Assembly: GCA_963576565.1 (NCBI GenBank)
Contig: OY755039.1
Location: 27,666,602-27,730,601 of the forward strand
Source: Aspidapion aeneum
Lineage: Eukaryota; Arthropoda; Insecta; Coleoptera; Brentidae
Reading direction: 5' to 3'
Length of the DNA: 64,000 bases
The notes beneath the pieces are model-generated. The model was not told the origin of the DNA and made no database searches. It was given only the letters and a program-made list of their open reading frames with translations. Position numbers and translations under genes: made by a program. Within the stretch, counting starts at the first letter, position 1, and each line of letters starts with the position of its first letter. Shown here in pieces: positions 9,871 to 20,759 of this stretch.

Positions 9871-9965
9871 AATCAAAATTGGGCTTATTTTAAGCCTTTT
9901 GAAAGAAAAAAATCCATTTCTGAAAAAATGTTACAAGGCACCTTTATCCACTCGTGTCTTCAATT

Positions 9966-10311
9966 ATATTTATTTTTCTAGAGAAAACTCAATAATGTTT
10001 AATTTAAATTTTATTTTTATTTTCCATAAAAATATCACACTCTAGAAGAACATTTTAAACTTTTAAGTAGTAAAGGTTTAAGTACGTAACGTGTCTTTTG
10101 AGCTTAGAATTTATTTTGGTTGCGTCTAAAACTATAAACGTAGATTAGCGTTAGAGTTAATTGGTACACAGTAAAACCGGAATTACGACCCTGCCTTGTG
10201 GATAGCGTTAAATTAGACAAACGCGATACAAGAACCACATTAGCAAGAATCAATTTTTTAACAAAAAGCCACACAACACCCAAAATCAGTTGAGTCAATG
10301 TATTTAAATGT
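9966..10311. other. Unassigned AT-rich stretch
   Basis: No supported coding or repeat feature. The minus-strand open frame at 10104-10622 runs across this stretch and repeat family A; it does not match family A copy 1 as protein, so I treat it as chance. Confidence 0.4.
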
Positions 10312-10790
10312 TTCAAAACTGTTTGTACAGAATCCCTATCCATCGTCATAAATGACAAAAAAAATGGTCCAAGATCGTAAAGGAAAATGGTATAACAGTC
10401 CAATGTCAAAAAGGGAATTATTAATAACAGGGCATTACCAAAAACGTCATTTAACAAAACGGGACAAGAGCAAAATCGAAGTTTAGTATCTTTTATCAAT
10501 ACCGGGCCAAATCCAACAGAAAAAAACCAAAAAAAGGGGCCGGGCCTAGCATGCGGAACTCTCTCTTTTCTTTTTATGTATGCTGGTTCCGTCTCTCTTC
10601 CTCTCGTACAAATCGGTATCATGGGAGTTTGGCGGAAAATTTAAATCGGGAACAAATAATATTGTTTTTTTAACCCAAAAATTTATAAATATTTAAAAAA
10701 AACTATTTTTTTTCCTTTAACTTTTGAGAGATCAAAATCGGTGTTAACCTAAGCTCTTGGTTAATTAATTGCAAACGATTCCTAAACTAG
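10312..10790 (+). repeat. Dispersed repeat family A, copy 2
   Basis: It shares in order with 295-912: CCATCGTCATAAATGAC, the ATGGTATAACAGTCCAATG block, GCGGAAAATTTAAATCGG and the ATCGGTGTTAACCTAAG block near 10735. It has a unique ~100-bp insertion around 10470-10620. Confidence 0.65.
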
Positions 10791-10817
10791 GGTCCAACAC
10801 GGCCCCGCCTGACCTTG

Positions 10818-10878
10818 CTTAATGAAAATGCCGTATCTGCTATAAAAATCCCTATGCAGATACAGCGTTTTCATTAAG
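10818..10878. repeat. Imperfect 23-bp-arm hairpin
   Basis: CTTAATGAAAATGCCGTATC... pairs with ...GATACAGCGTTTTCATTAAG with two mismatches around a 15-nt spacer. The function is unknown; it may be the remnant of a small palindromic element. Confidence 0.7.
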
Positions 10879-11043
10879 AATGGCTGTAAAAGAGGTTGCA
10901 GTGAAGGGCACTTCAAATCTATAGCAATATCAGAACCGCTCTTCGTTAGTTGGAGACACAAGCAAGGCCCGACCGACCTTTTTATGATTTTTCCATTTTT
11001 ATTTTGTCCGGTTTTGATAAAAGACTAAGACTTCGATTTGCAG

Positions 11044-11077
11044 ATAATGCAGAATAAATAAGTTTTAATTCAACCAA
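11044..11077 (+). mobile_element. PLE copy 4, left part (split by LINE)
   Basis: The 34 bases from ATAATGCAGAATAAATAAG to AATTCAACCAA match the C-terminal coding end of PLE copy 1 (about 2396-2430) with three to four changes. The matching sequence continues on the far side of the LINE at 14020. Confidence 0.7.
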
Positions 11078-11418
11078 CCGTTTTTCCACGGCCCTGCTCT
11101 CAACACTAAATACGTACTGAAAGTTAGGTCCGACTTTATAGTGATTTTTCAAGTTATATAACGTTTAAAGCTTTGAAAAAAAAAGGTGTTCTATTAAAAA
11201 GCAAGACATAAGTGATTTAAAAACGCAGTGAGTACACCAATTTTAACTCATAAACGATTAAATCGATCGTTTTTGGCATCCACAACATCAAGGTTGCGCG
11301 CGCACAGTTGTCTGATCTTAGTAGACAGCTAGGCGACACCCGTGCAAAACACTCGTCATCGAATAGGACCAGACTATAATTATTTCAATAAAGCGGAAAC
11401 ATCCAAAGTAACACAAAA

Positions 11419-12629
11419 ATGGACACACCTGATGGAGTCATAAGTACATGGACCCACACACCCCCTCTACTATTCTGAATACCAACACCACAGCTTCTGC
11501 TTCCAGCGTAAAATCAACTGTAGCCTCACAGCAATTGTTTCCCAGAAAAGAACAAGCCATTCTTTTACCAGCGCTAAATAATGTTGTTTTGCAGGAATAT
11601 ATTTTCGCAATCGACGAGACAAAATTGGACCAAAAAATATAATATTTTCATCACGCATCTCTAACAACAGAATCTGCATCTACTTGTCAGTTAAGTTAAG
11701 AGTATGGTTCAATAAAAATCGATCAAGAGATCATTCAAGTAAGAAGACTTATCACACCATCGCAGCGACTAGTTTTGTCAAATGTATGCCCGACAATTCC
11801 TCACAAGCTACTTGAGGAAAAACTTACTTCTTTGGGTATTAAACTGGTTTCACCAATAACTTTTCTCAAAGTAGGAGTAACAAAGCCCGAATATAATCAT
11901 ATTTTGAGTTTTCGTCGTCAAACTTTTATAACGCCTCCGGAAAACATAACTTTAGCCAGATCTATCATAGTTGACCACGAAACCAATAAGTATTTTTATC
12001 TCAAAATGGAATGTCATGCTTCAAATGCAAATCTCCAAGACACATTGCTGCACAATGCCCGAATAACCCACAAGAATCAGAAAATGCATCGACCAATCAA
12101 ATTGAAACCTCGCAACAAACTGTTTCATTAGAAGAACTGGCAGGTAACCATCAAACTCTAACATCAGAAGAACCGACAGGGAACCAACAGAAGAGAAATT
12201 TCGAAGAAATAAAGACTCCACCCATAGAATCTTCCCAACAAGGCAATAATATTTTTACAAAACCAACACCGCAAAAGGAATCGAAAAAACCTAGAAAAAC
12301 TAGCGACTCACTAAGCTCCGAATCTGCAGAAAATATTTTTGAACCTGCAAAAAATTTTATTGCTCACATAAGCCTAAAGTTCCACTTAAATACGACGAAC
12401 TCAAGGATCTGTTTATAAACATACATGGATCATCAGACCCCATCCCAATTGCCTTAAAATACACAAAGGATCTCTTCGAATTAAACAAAATGATCAAAGA
12501 GGTTTATCTACATGTTACAGCAAGAAGCGCGAAACCCAAAATAACGAAACTTAGAAGGAAGATTGCCAAGCACTTTGACTTTGATGACGACGCTACCAGC
12601 GACGCGTCGCAGGACCACAAGGCCAATTA
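11419..12629 (+). pseudogene. LINE ORF1 (gag-like) remnant with CCHC zinc knuckle
   Basis: A start at 11419 or 11448 leads into fragments in three frames. One fragment (about 11775-12005) carries the PITFLKVGVTKPEYNHILSF segment, typical of insect I-type ORF1 proteins. It is followed after a frameshift by the knuckle CFKCKSPRHIAAQC (C-x2-C-x4-H-x4-C) near 12013-12054. A Ser/Thr/Gln/Glu-rich tail follows, and a final fragment ends in DDDATSDASQDHKAN before the TAA at about 12627. The intact protein would bind LINE RNA; this one is broken by frameshifts near 11640, 12010 and 12365. Confidence 0.75.
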
Positions 12630-12769
12630 AAACTAACCATGTTTTAAATTAGTATTAATATCATAGCATTAAAAATGGTTAAAAGTCAACATTCAATCTT
12701 ATAGTAGAATTTAAACGGTTATTTACTTCACCTACAAATTCTCCTAATTTTAATACAGGAAATAAAACC

Positions 12770-13847
12770 CTCCATAATTTGCCTTCAAGAAACCCATTTT
12801 ATCCCGGCAAAGAATACTGCCCAAAGAAATATAATGCTTTTTATCTTAGTCGCCAAAATCAAGAAAAAGCAAGCGGAGGAGTAGCAATACGCGTCTATAA
12901 ATCCATCAAAGCGAAAGAAAACGTACTAAGAACAGATTTTGACGCCTTGTCAGATTTTTATCTATTTGAGTGTTCAAGAAATACACGTAAAACGCAATAT
13001 TCTTACAAAAAATTCTGATCTACATTCATATGCCACAAGAAACTCAAATAATTTAATGATAGAGAAACACAGATTGATAAAAACTAGTAAAAATAGCAGT
13101 AACCCAGAATTAATTAAAAATGAACTAGCCACTATAACAGAAAATATGAAGAACTATGTCAAAATATATACTGATGCATCAAAAACGTTAGAGGGGGTTG
13201 GAGCAGCGGTCGTAATAAAAGATACTGAAATACTCAAATTTCAATTGACAAAACACACCAGTGTGTACACAGCAGAACTTTATGCGATCTATGAAGGCCT
13301 AAAATATACACTTAACAAAAGACTAAAAGCAACTTTAATTTTATCGGATTCCCTAAGTTCTATCCAGTCAATTTGCTCAGTATATTCAAAACATCCCATA
13401 ATTCATATGATTAAAGACATAATATATAAGATACAATAATTCGCACTTAAAGTAACTTTTATGTGGATTCCATCACATGTCGGTATCGCGGGCAATGAAA
13501 CGGCTGACCAACAGGCCAAACTGGCAATCAGTGACTATTTTGACTTTACACCTATCAATAAAGCTGTATATAGTGACTTTAAAGTGTTCATTAAATTTAA
13601 AGTGCTAAACATATGGCAAGACCAGTGGAATACATCAAACTCTAAATTACGCAAAATTAAGACCTCTGCTAAATCATTGCCATTTTTATCCAACTCAAGA
13701 AAAGCACAAGTTTACTTGTCCAGGATTAGAATAGGTCATACGAAAATTACACATGAACATATTTTTAACAAAACAAATCCTCCCGTATGTACACAGTGCC
13801 GAGAACCTATTGCGGTCAAACACATTTTAATTGATTGTGTAGCTTAG
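12770..13847 (+). pseudogene. LINE ORF2 remnant: endonuclease start fused to RNase H
   Basis: The first fragment (12779-13018) includes KASGGVAIRVYKS, the GG(V/I)AI block of APE-type LINE endonucleases. After a junction near 13000 the RNase H domain follows, with YTDASKT (first Asp), TAELYAIYEGL (Glu), ILSDSLSS (Asp) and HVGIAGNETADQQAK (Asp), so all four metal-binding acids are present. A TAA at 13437-13439 interrupts the domain, and the frame resumes in phase with FALKVTFMWIPSH. The tail has a C-x2-C ... H-x4-C knuckle in CTQCREPIAVKHILIDC and ends at 13847. No RT remains. Confidence 0.85.
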
Positions 13848-14019
13848 TAACATTGGTGTTCTTTTAAACAATAAAACAAAAAATTCAAACAGTGTCCTAG
13901 CTTTTTTAAAAGACTGTAAGATTTTGCAATGTATTTAAAATAATAGGGTTACATTAAGTTAATTTGCGCTAATGACCCTGTGTGGTCGATGCGCTTTAAT
14001 CTAAAATAAAAAAATAAAA

Positions 14020-14284
14020 AATTCAACCAAGCACGGACATAATAAAGATATAAAAACCACTCTTTAAGAAAAAAATGCGTTTTGGGATTAAAAAGGAGGC
14101 GGGCCGTCACACCTGACTGTACACCAAGTAGTATAAGTAGTAGCCTGTTGACTGGATTATTTAGTTTACACTTGAAAACGGTTAGAGATATGTACTAACC
14201 GAAATGTCGTGTTGAAAATAAATAAAGACAATTGAAGTCCAAAATTGTGTTTCTACTCAATATTTGTCTACGAGTTTCAAACAA
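14020..14284 (+). mobile_element. PLE copy 4, right part (3' end)
   Basis: It starts at the TSD AATTCAACCAA and follows the end of the PLE coding region and 3' region: AAAAAGGAGGCGGGCCGTC, the GGTTAG...CTAACC stem, GAAATGTCGTG and AATAAATAAAGACAA, then ATTTGTCTACGAGTTTC. Its 5' neighbour across the LINE is 11044-11077. Confidence 0.85.
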
Positions 14285-14689
14285 ATGAATGTGATTTATA
14301 TTATTATCCGTAGTGTCTATTAATGTAAACTAAGGATATATAAAAGTTTTCATAATTATATACTTATGTAAAGTAACAAATACACAAAACCAAAGGAGAC
14401 TAGATTTTCTTTATGAAAATAATAGACTATTAATACTTTGCAAATAGGTTTGCATTCAATTGTATATAGTATTGTTCAGATTTGCAACGGTAGTAAACTG
14501 TAAACCGAAGCTACCCTAATCTTCTTCGATCTTCGGTTACTTGGATTTAACCCTATTCAACATACACACATATATTCTATGGCGGTTTATCCTTATAAAG
14601 ATGTCCAGTTTAAGGATTGGTTGAGGTAGGTATGCCTAAAAAAAGGTAAACGGGGTATAGTATGGTAGTGCCCACTTGTAAGTCAAGCT
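14285..14689. other. Unassigned stretch
   Basis: No coding motif or repeat partner seen. The C-run at ~14720-14733 lies just beyond its right edge. Confidence 0.4.
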
Positions 14690-15104
14690 TGACTTCCAGT
14701 GGATAGGGGAGTAATTACCCCCCCCCCCCCCCAACTGTATTTTAAACTCAACATGGATAAATGTGATGAATGAATGAACAAAGACTTGTGGGCAGGAAAA
14801 ACCCATGCACTTAGGTCGCCTTGCTGGCCCGTCCACTGTTTTAGCCATGAAAACCCGCCGCCTTAGCAAAGGAGCAGATTTTTCTTGGTTGAAACTTTCT
14901 AATATCGCTAGAGCTAAGCACACAGCTTCCGAAATGTGACTGTCTTGACGCCGTGAGTGCCGGGCACTCGGTTAAGATATGTAAAGAAGATTCTTCATCC
15001 TCCATACACCATCGATATTCCGAGTCCTCAACGATTCCCTGAATGCTAAGGTATTTATTAAGGCGACAGTGTCGTGTTAAAAGCCCTACGACCAGTCTCA
15101 AAGG
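14690..15104 (-). pseudogene. LINE ORF2 C-terminal tail, 5'-truncated
   Basis: The minus-strand frame 15101-14841 contains GLLTRHCRLNKYLS, then C-x-x-x-DEESSLHILTECPALT (cysteine/histidine knuckle at the LINE ORF2 end), then SDIRKF. This is the layout found after the RNase H in R1/Jockey-type LINEs. About 150 bp of 3' region follow toward 14690. The break at 15104 abuts hAT sequence directly, consistent with a 5'-truncated insertion or a deletion junction. Confidence 0.75.
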
Positions 15105-17324
15105 TATGGGTGGATATTCTCGAGCGGGGGCGGGAGGAACATTTATTTTAAAAGTCGGCCATCAACTTCGTGCGAAAGACTTCTGTTGCCCTTGCTACGA
15201 AGCCGGTTTTAGTCTTCCTGAAGACTTATGAGTTTGTTTTAATCGCGTGTCATTATTTGTTTTTGGTATCGTTTGTTTATAAAATGGTTTATATTAAATA
15301 AATACCGTCGATTATATAATTAACTGTGCAAATTTAAACACGTTGACATATGAACTCCGATGACAAATAAAATCTTTGAGGCCACATAGACCTGAACTAA
15401 AAATTAACCAAAATTTTAGTGCAACTAATGCCGAGGGGTGTTCCAAAAAAACTTATAATAGAAAATTTTAAAAAAAATTATTCGAAGCTGAAAACTGGTT
15501 GTGCGTTATTTGTCTTGTTATGAACCTTCCACGAAGTGATGCTGCGTGACAAAGGGAATGTGTGAAATTAAGCAGTGAAAAGTTAAAAAGACACAAAGTA
15601 AGTGGTATTCATTTAAATAACCACATAGAATTTTCTATGCTAGGCAAGACTGATATTAGGTCCCAATTGAATAGTGCCGATAGGCAAAACATTACCGAAC
15701 ATAATGAAAATGTGACACAAAATAGTAGGTTAATGGATAATAATATTAATTAATAAAATTTTGTGGGATTTTTGAGGTTGCTCTACAGGGCCATGATGAG
15801 TCTGAAACTAGTGCTAATCCGGGAATTTTGCGGGGCCTTGTAAACTTATTGGCGGAAATTGATGGAACTTTAAAAGACCATATAAATAAAACAAATAATA
15901 GAGTATTTATGGGTTTATCGAAAACCATACAAAATGAACTGCTAGACTCTATTTACACGGTTTGCCGAAATTTAATTGTTTCTGATGAAACGACGGACTG
16001 TGCTACTGTATCGCAACTTTTTATAGGTTTTTTGGTAATTAAGGACCATACTGCGGAAGGAAAAAGTGGTGAAATTTTAAAAGAACGCGAGAATATTGGG
16101 ATTAACAAGAACCCTCAAAAACTGACTGCACAAAGCTACGATGGTGCCTCAGTTATGAGTGGTAAAGGCAATGGGGTACAAGCTAAATTACATGCAGCAA
16201 ATCAAAACAAACAAATAAGAGTTTTTTTTGCAACATTGAGAGCTTTAGCTCATTTTTTTTGAAGGTCACCAAAATGTACGGCTGTTCGTGACGAAGTGGT
16301 CAAAAAACGTCTACCTAGGTCAGTCGCTACTAGATGGAATTTTAAGAATCGATGCCTTGAGCAAATGATAGAAGATCCTACAAATGACAAGACCACAGTT
16401 AGAAAAGCATTTGGTCTAAAAAATATGCTAAAAGATCCGGACTTTCTTTATTGGCTAAATTTTTTTAACAAGATTATGCCCAATTGTGACATCCTCTTTA
16501 ATCAATTACAGAGCCGCGATATTGACAGCGTCAAAATGTAAAAATGCTTGTCTTCATTTAAACAGTCGATACAAAATGGGAGGGATTCAACTGATTATGA
16601 TTACTTTGCTAAAGAAGCTGATAACCAAGACAATGATGAATCAGTGTCGCAACCAAAAAGGGCGCGTTATCAAGATAGTCATAAAAATTTGCTAAGGAAG
16701 TATGTGATGCTATCATTACATCAATGGAAGATCGATTCCGGTTCTCTGATCACCTCTCCATAGCTATATGTTTTCAGCCACAGGTATTTTCTAAATTTCA
16801 ATTATTATTTCCCGATACGGAGTTTAAACAAGCAGTAAAAATGTTTAACTTGGACAAATATTTGTTCAAACATGAATTAACAGTTATTTACAGCAGACAG
16901 GATTTTTCAAGTGCGTCGGGTGCATTACCCTTATTACAATGCTTTTATAAAAACAATTTGTGCGATGCGTTTCCAGAGTCCGTTAAATTGTTAAAAATCA
17001 TATGTACAATGCCTATGACAACAGTTGAATGTGAACGCTCCTTTTCTACATTAAAACGTATTAAAACATTTACGCGAAATACAATGTGTGAAAGTAGATT
17101 AGATTAGCTTAGCTATGTGTTCAATTGAAAGAAAATTGTTGACTACCGACAATTTTAATGAACTTGTCGTTGAGCCCTTTGCGTATGTAAAAGAAGGGCG
17201 AAACACCAAGTAGCTGTCTGTTTGGAAAATACTAAAATAAAATTGTTTCGGTAAGTTTTTTATCTCATTTTTCATGCAATTTAAATTTCTGCCCCCCAAT
17301 TCATAACGTCACTAGCCGCTACTG
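15105..17324 (+). mobile_element. hAT transposon (ZMYM/TTF-type), longest copy, left end lost
   Basis: The right terminus (…CCCAATTCATAACGTC, ACTAGCCGCTACTG) is the reverse complement of the left-hand terminus of the minus-strand copy at 38497. The interior encodes a broken hAT transposase. Sequence from 15106 on aligns with the 5' leader of the copy at 52901. The first ~230 bp, including the left terminal repeat, are absent. Confidence 0.85.
15420..17107 (+). pseudogene. hAT transposase, TTF/ZMYM-like, frameshifted
   Basis: Fragments in several frames give, in order: a TTF-type zinc-finger region with its CGCEKSN segment deleted (compare 53411); an SDETTD catalytic-acid block near residue 50 of the 15828-16262 fragment; QSYDGASVMSGKGNGVQAK; the RSVATRWNFK block (16315); and the hAT dimerisation end TTVECERSFSTLKRIKT (about 17020-17070), with the catalytic Glu neighbourhood. 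Stops or shifts occur near 15755, 16261, 16541 and 17107. The segment with HCxAHxLNL is lost near 16260. It cannot encode an active transposase. Confidence 0.85.
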
Positions 17325-17785
17325 TCGCCGACGCTTTAAAGTCTATACATAGTCCTCAACGCCATGTATTCCAGGAACAGAGGTAGAGGGGGCAGTCCCG
17401 CTAGCCTTCCGGTAGCCCTAGTGGTTGACAAAATGTAATAAATGTGATACTATGACTCCATACATTCACCTCCCTCATAATTTGTTCAGTGAAACCCAGA
17501 TCATTAAGCATTATTGATAAATTACTTGCATCTAAGTGCGGATTTAAGAGTGGGGGTTGGTCAGGGGTAATCTCCCCTCCCCTTATAATTTTTTCTGACA
17601 AATTATTACCCCCCCTAGATTTTGACTCAGGTCCGCCCTTGTCTTACATAAAGAAAACCGCATCTTGTTATGGCACGTAAATACCAGAGATTCTTTTAAA
17701 TAATCTAACAAAACTTCGGGTATTTTTTATTAATTGTCATTTTAAATTTAAGCTCGGAAGTATCTGAAGAACTAGTTTAGAGACT
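17325..17785. other. Unassigned stretch with pyrimidine-rich blocks
   Basis: CCCCTCCCC and CCCCCCC blocks near 17570-17620 next to TAGATTTTGACTCAGGTCC look like the end of another element, but I find no partner in the window. Confidence 0.35.
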
Positions 17786-18524
17786 TTATTTATTTTAAAC
17801 ACGACGTTTTTGGTTAGTAAGTATCTCTAACTGTTTTCAAATGTAAACTAAACAATCTAGTCTCTAGGCTACTACTTATACTACTAGGTGTGCAGTCAGG
17901 TGTGACGGCCCACTCCCTTTTTAATATTAAGATGCCTGCTTTCCTTAAGGAGTGATTTCCATATGTTTGGTATGTCCGTGACTGAAAACTTCTTTATTCT
18001 GCATTATAAACGCAGCTTCAACAAACTTTCGTTTTCGCCAATGCGACTGTTTATGCAAAACTTTAGCTTCTGACCACTAGTTCCTGTGATCATTTAACCA
18101 TACATGACCCGCTAAACCGGATTTTTCAATATCCCCTAATTGGGTACTTTTTAGATGGTCATTTACTCTAACCTGAAGAGGGCGTTTCGTTTCACGTACA
18201 TATGATTTACCACACTCACACGGGATTTGGTAAATACATTCTTTATTATTTGAGGGATTGTCAGGTTTTGTTTTAGTTACAAAACTCCTTCTCGTATTTC
18301 CCGATGAAAATACTGTTTTTATATTATAGTGCTTGGCTACTCGTCTGATGTTTTCTGAAAGCCCATGAACATATGGAATGTTAATAACACCCAACGGATT
18401 ATTACTTTGAGAGTTTGCTACATTTGGTTTGTTTTTAATTTTAGAGATCGTTGAGTTTATTAATTTCTCGGAATAAAAAAAATGTATATTTCTACTCAAT
18501 CATTGTCTACGAGTTTCAAATAAC
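17786..18524 (-). mobile_element. PLE copy 2, 5'-truncated
   Basis: On the minus strand this holds the PLE endonuclease region, the conserved end of the coding sequence, the CTAACC stem and the ACGTCGTG block at 17796. At its upstream edge (18486-18520) the TCATTGTCTACGAGTTTC terminal block appears in inverted orientation relative to the coding strand. Copies 1 and 4 have that block downstream of the coding region, so this copy has an inverted terminal arrangement. Confidence 0.85.
17905..18475 (-). pseudogene. PLE endonuclease fragment
   Basis: The fragment begins within the linker (SEKLINSTISKIKNK), continues with NIRRVAKHYNIKTVFSSG, and reaches the endonuclease block CIYQIPCECGKSYV and RPLQVRVNDHL. 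It reads through GDIEKSGLAGHVW, showing the codon that became a stop in copy 1. A stop after WLNDHRN (18077) is followed by matching sequence in another frame to about 17905. No RT motifs remain. Confidence 0.85.
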
Positions 18525-18526
18525 TA

Positions 18527-18715
18527 CAGTGAAATTCGCATATAGCGAACCCATTTATAATGAACACTCGCTTCTAGCAAACCCTGTTCAAAATACCCAA
18601 AAATGTTTTTTTACTTAGGTATACAATATCTCTATATGTCTTCTTATAGTAAACCTCGGATATAGCGAACCAGTTTCCGAGCAATCTACGAATTCACTAT
18701 ATCCGGACTTTACTG
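18527..18715. mobile_element. Pogo-like MITE, 189 bp, TA target duplication
   Basis: Ends CAGTGAAATTCGCATATAGC and, inverted, CAGTAAAGTCCGGATATAG. TA flanks both ends (18525-18526 and 18716-18717). CAGTRAA with a TA duplication fits pogo/Tigger-type elements of the Tc1-mariner superfamily. No coding content. Confidence 0.85.
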
Positions 18716-18719
18716 TAGT

Positions 18720-19130
18720 TCAGCTTACACCCCTCTAACCGTCTCCGTATCGTTAAACAAGAATATGTAAAGATCCTTAAATGTCATAGACCGTACTAAA
18801 ATCCGCAAAATTTGTAAGGGTGGGGTTTTACATAGACGTTAATGAAGTCGGGTTATGCGTAAACGCGTCGCGTGGACAGACTGTGAATAGGCAAATATAA
18901 AATGGCTGCTTTTCAGTTATGCAATAAACCATAAAGGAATGTTCCACGAATTGTGCTTGTGTAGGAACGGCGTGGCGGACTTTTATCTTATGACAGGACC
19001 GGACCTAATAGACAATTAATTTTGAATTGGATGAATTAAAACTAACAATCTACAAGATTTCCAAGTTAGTGGCGGCCAGTGTATAAGAGCTCCACAGATA
19101 CAACCCGTTTCCTGATTCTGGTCACAAAAA
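18720..19130. other. Unassigned stretch
   Basis: Nothing that I can support as a gene or repeat. Confidence 0.4.
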
Positions 19131-19131
19131 A

Positions 19132-19440
19132 TTATCTTTGATATAGGTAATATAAGTTTGTCCGATCCCAGTAGGTGTACATATATCTATTCATCAATGC
19201 CGTTTGTCCGCTCCCACAAAGTATCGTTGCAGCACCGGCAATATAAGTCACGAAATAGGAGGTCGCTCTTAAAATGACCAATAGGAAACGAGAACTATTT
19301 CTAGAAGGGATATCAATTGTCGCTTTTAGTGCTTGAGCTAGGTACGTCATTATCGAGAGCTGCAAATGTTCTAGTCTAGCCTGTGCTCGTCGTGCTTCTT
19401 TTGGTTGCCCGTACGGTTTTCGCTTAGGATTTTTAGATTA
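19132..19440 (-). CDS. Orphan open frame, ~100 codons, unknown
   Basis: On the minus strand a frame opens after a TAA near 19440 and runs without a stop for about 100 codons to 19132. It has a charged start (PKEARRAQARLEHLQ), a hydrophobic middle (RFLLVILRATSYFVTYIAGA) and a Tyr-rich end. The ATG is internal. It is longer than most neighbouring chance frames and has a mixed composition, but I know no family with it and see no clear splice sites. It could be an exon remnant, a TE fragment or chance. Confidence 0.2.
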
Positions 19441-20755
19441 ACCGGTTATCGAGTTTCTTGATTTGATTGTTTCGAACTCTTTTGGTAGTATTAATTAATT
19501 GTTAAAGATTTAAAATATAAGAACTTTTTAAGTTTGAAAATTGGCGAAGGAATCTTCAACCCGGGGAACAAATTACATAAAAAAATATATAATCAGTTTT
19601 TATGACAGTAGCACACCATGAAGTTTTCACAAAGATTGAGTAAATTTTGAAGTTATTTTATTAATTTAAGAACAGAGAACACAACAAATTTTTATTTTTG
19701 ATACCTTCCTTTGGCAGCACTACCCTTTTAATAGGTCACGAGCCGCTGCTGCTTCAAATTTTGTCTAGCAATCCTGATCTTTCTTTGAATGTTTTTTTAA
19801 TTTTAATAGTTTATATTTTACCACTTTGTTTTTATGTAGACCCTTTCATTCATTAAGTCAAATAAGTATGTTTTGATTTTCAGGGATCCTAGAGAAAGAG
19901 AAAAAAAAGGGCACCAAAAATATACAGGCCTAGACCCTGAAAAAATTATCTGATATTCCAAGGCCTACTTTTATAATTGGTCTTTTGCAAAATATTCATT
20001 TTTTATTTGTTGCTTTCAAACTTTTTTCCGATTTTTTATAGCAAAATTAATTTAAAATCCAAAAGTACCAGTGGTATTAATTTAAAAAAAATTATACTAC
20101 AAAAACAATAATTTTTTAGTGTGATTTGTCAAAAGCCGACATTCCGAGGTTTATTGCCGTGACATGACCATCGAAAAAAAATCAGGCCTTGGCTTGTGAC
20201 GTCAACAAAGTGGTAGATCGTGACCCGTGCATTTTGATAGCCTTACAACCAGTCTCAGCATGAGCCAGCGACTCAAAGTTGTCTCCAAAAATTATGAAGT
20301 AGTCTACTATTCCAGTAATATTTAAGTTATATTTTAATTCTACCATTAGCTAAACACGGTCAATCAAAAACTTCTGGCGGTTATGCTGTACGTAAATACC
20401 TATTGCAACAAAATGCACTGAGTTCGACTCTGAATTTTCATTAAACACTCTGAGAGATCCGGAAACTTAATATGTGGCTAAAGAGAGAGAGTTACGGCCC
20501 TATAAACGATGCATACCTAATGATATTGTCAAGTTGCCATTGCTTTGTCCAGAGTTCAAATTAAAGGTGTTTGACAAGTTTGAAGCTCAGAAAGGATGGT
20601 ATCATCCTGTAACGAAAGTAAGTCCTAGATACCAGAATTTACTAAGACCTTAAGTGCAGGTGCTCAAGGCTAGGAATTAAATTAAGGTTCATAGAGTTAT
20701 TACTAACAGAAAACTATTTTTTTTTACGTTTTGAGGTTTATTAATTTATCTATAG
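19441..20755. other. Unassigned AT-rich stretch
   Basis: No coding motif, RNA gene or internal repeat that I can support. Confidence 0.4.
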
Positions 20756-20759
20756 GACA

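Larger units (their letters stand above)
8846..9965 (-). mobile_element. Relic DNA transposon, ~1.1 kb, with terminal inverted repeats
   Basis: The left end AATTGAAGACACAAGTGG and the right end CCACTCGTGTCTTCAATT are inverted repeats. The similarity extends inward for about 100 bp with decay. Inside lies a coding remnant on the minus strand (9213-9458) and a tandemly duplicated ~190-bp segment. The superfamily cannot be fixed from this copy. Confidence 0.65.
11078..14019 (+). mobile_element. RNase H-bearing LINE, internally deleted, with 11-bp TSD
   Basis: AATTCAACCAA at 11067-11077 is repeated at 14020-14030, giving an 11-bp TSD. The element contains ORF1 remnants with a CCHC knuckle, the start of an APE-type endonuclease, then directly an RNase H domain. 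The rest of the endonuclease and the whole RT domain are missing, an internal deletion of roughly 2.5-3 kb by comparison with the usual LINE ORF2 length. The 3' end is a TAAAATAAAAAAATAAAAA tail. An RNase H after the RT is typical of I/R1/LOA-type non-LTR elements. Confidence 0.85.

Noticed and set aside
10104..10622. 172-codon minus-strand frame as a gene
   Set aside because: It spans unassigned DNA and repeat family A; the corresponding copy at 295-545 does not preserve the frame or the residues.
14636..14923. 95-codon minus-strand frame overlapping the LINE tail
   Set aside because: Lies in the 3' region of the LINE fragment in another frame and includes a translated C-run.
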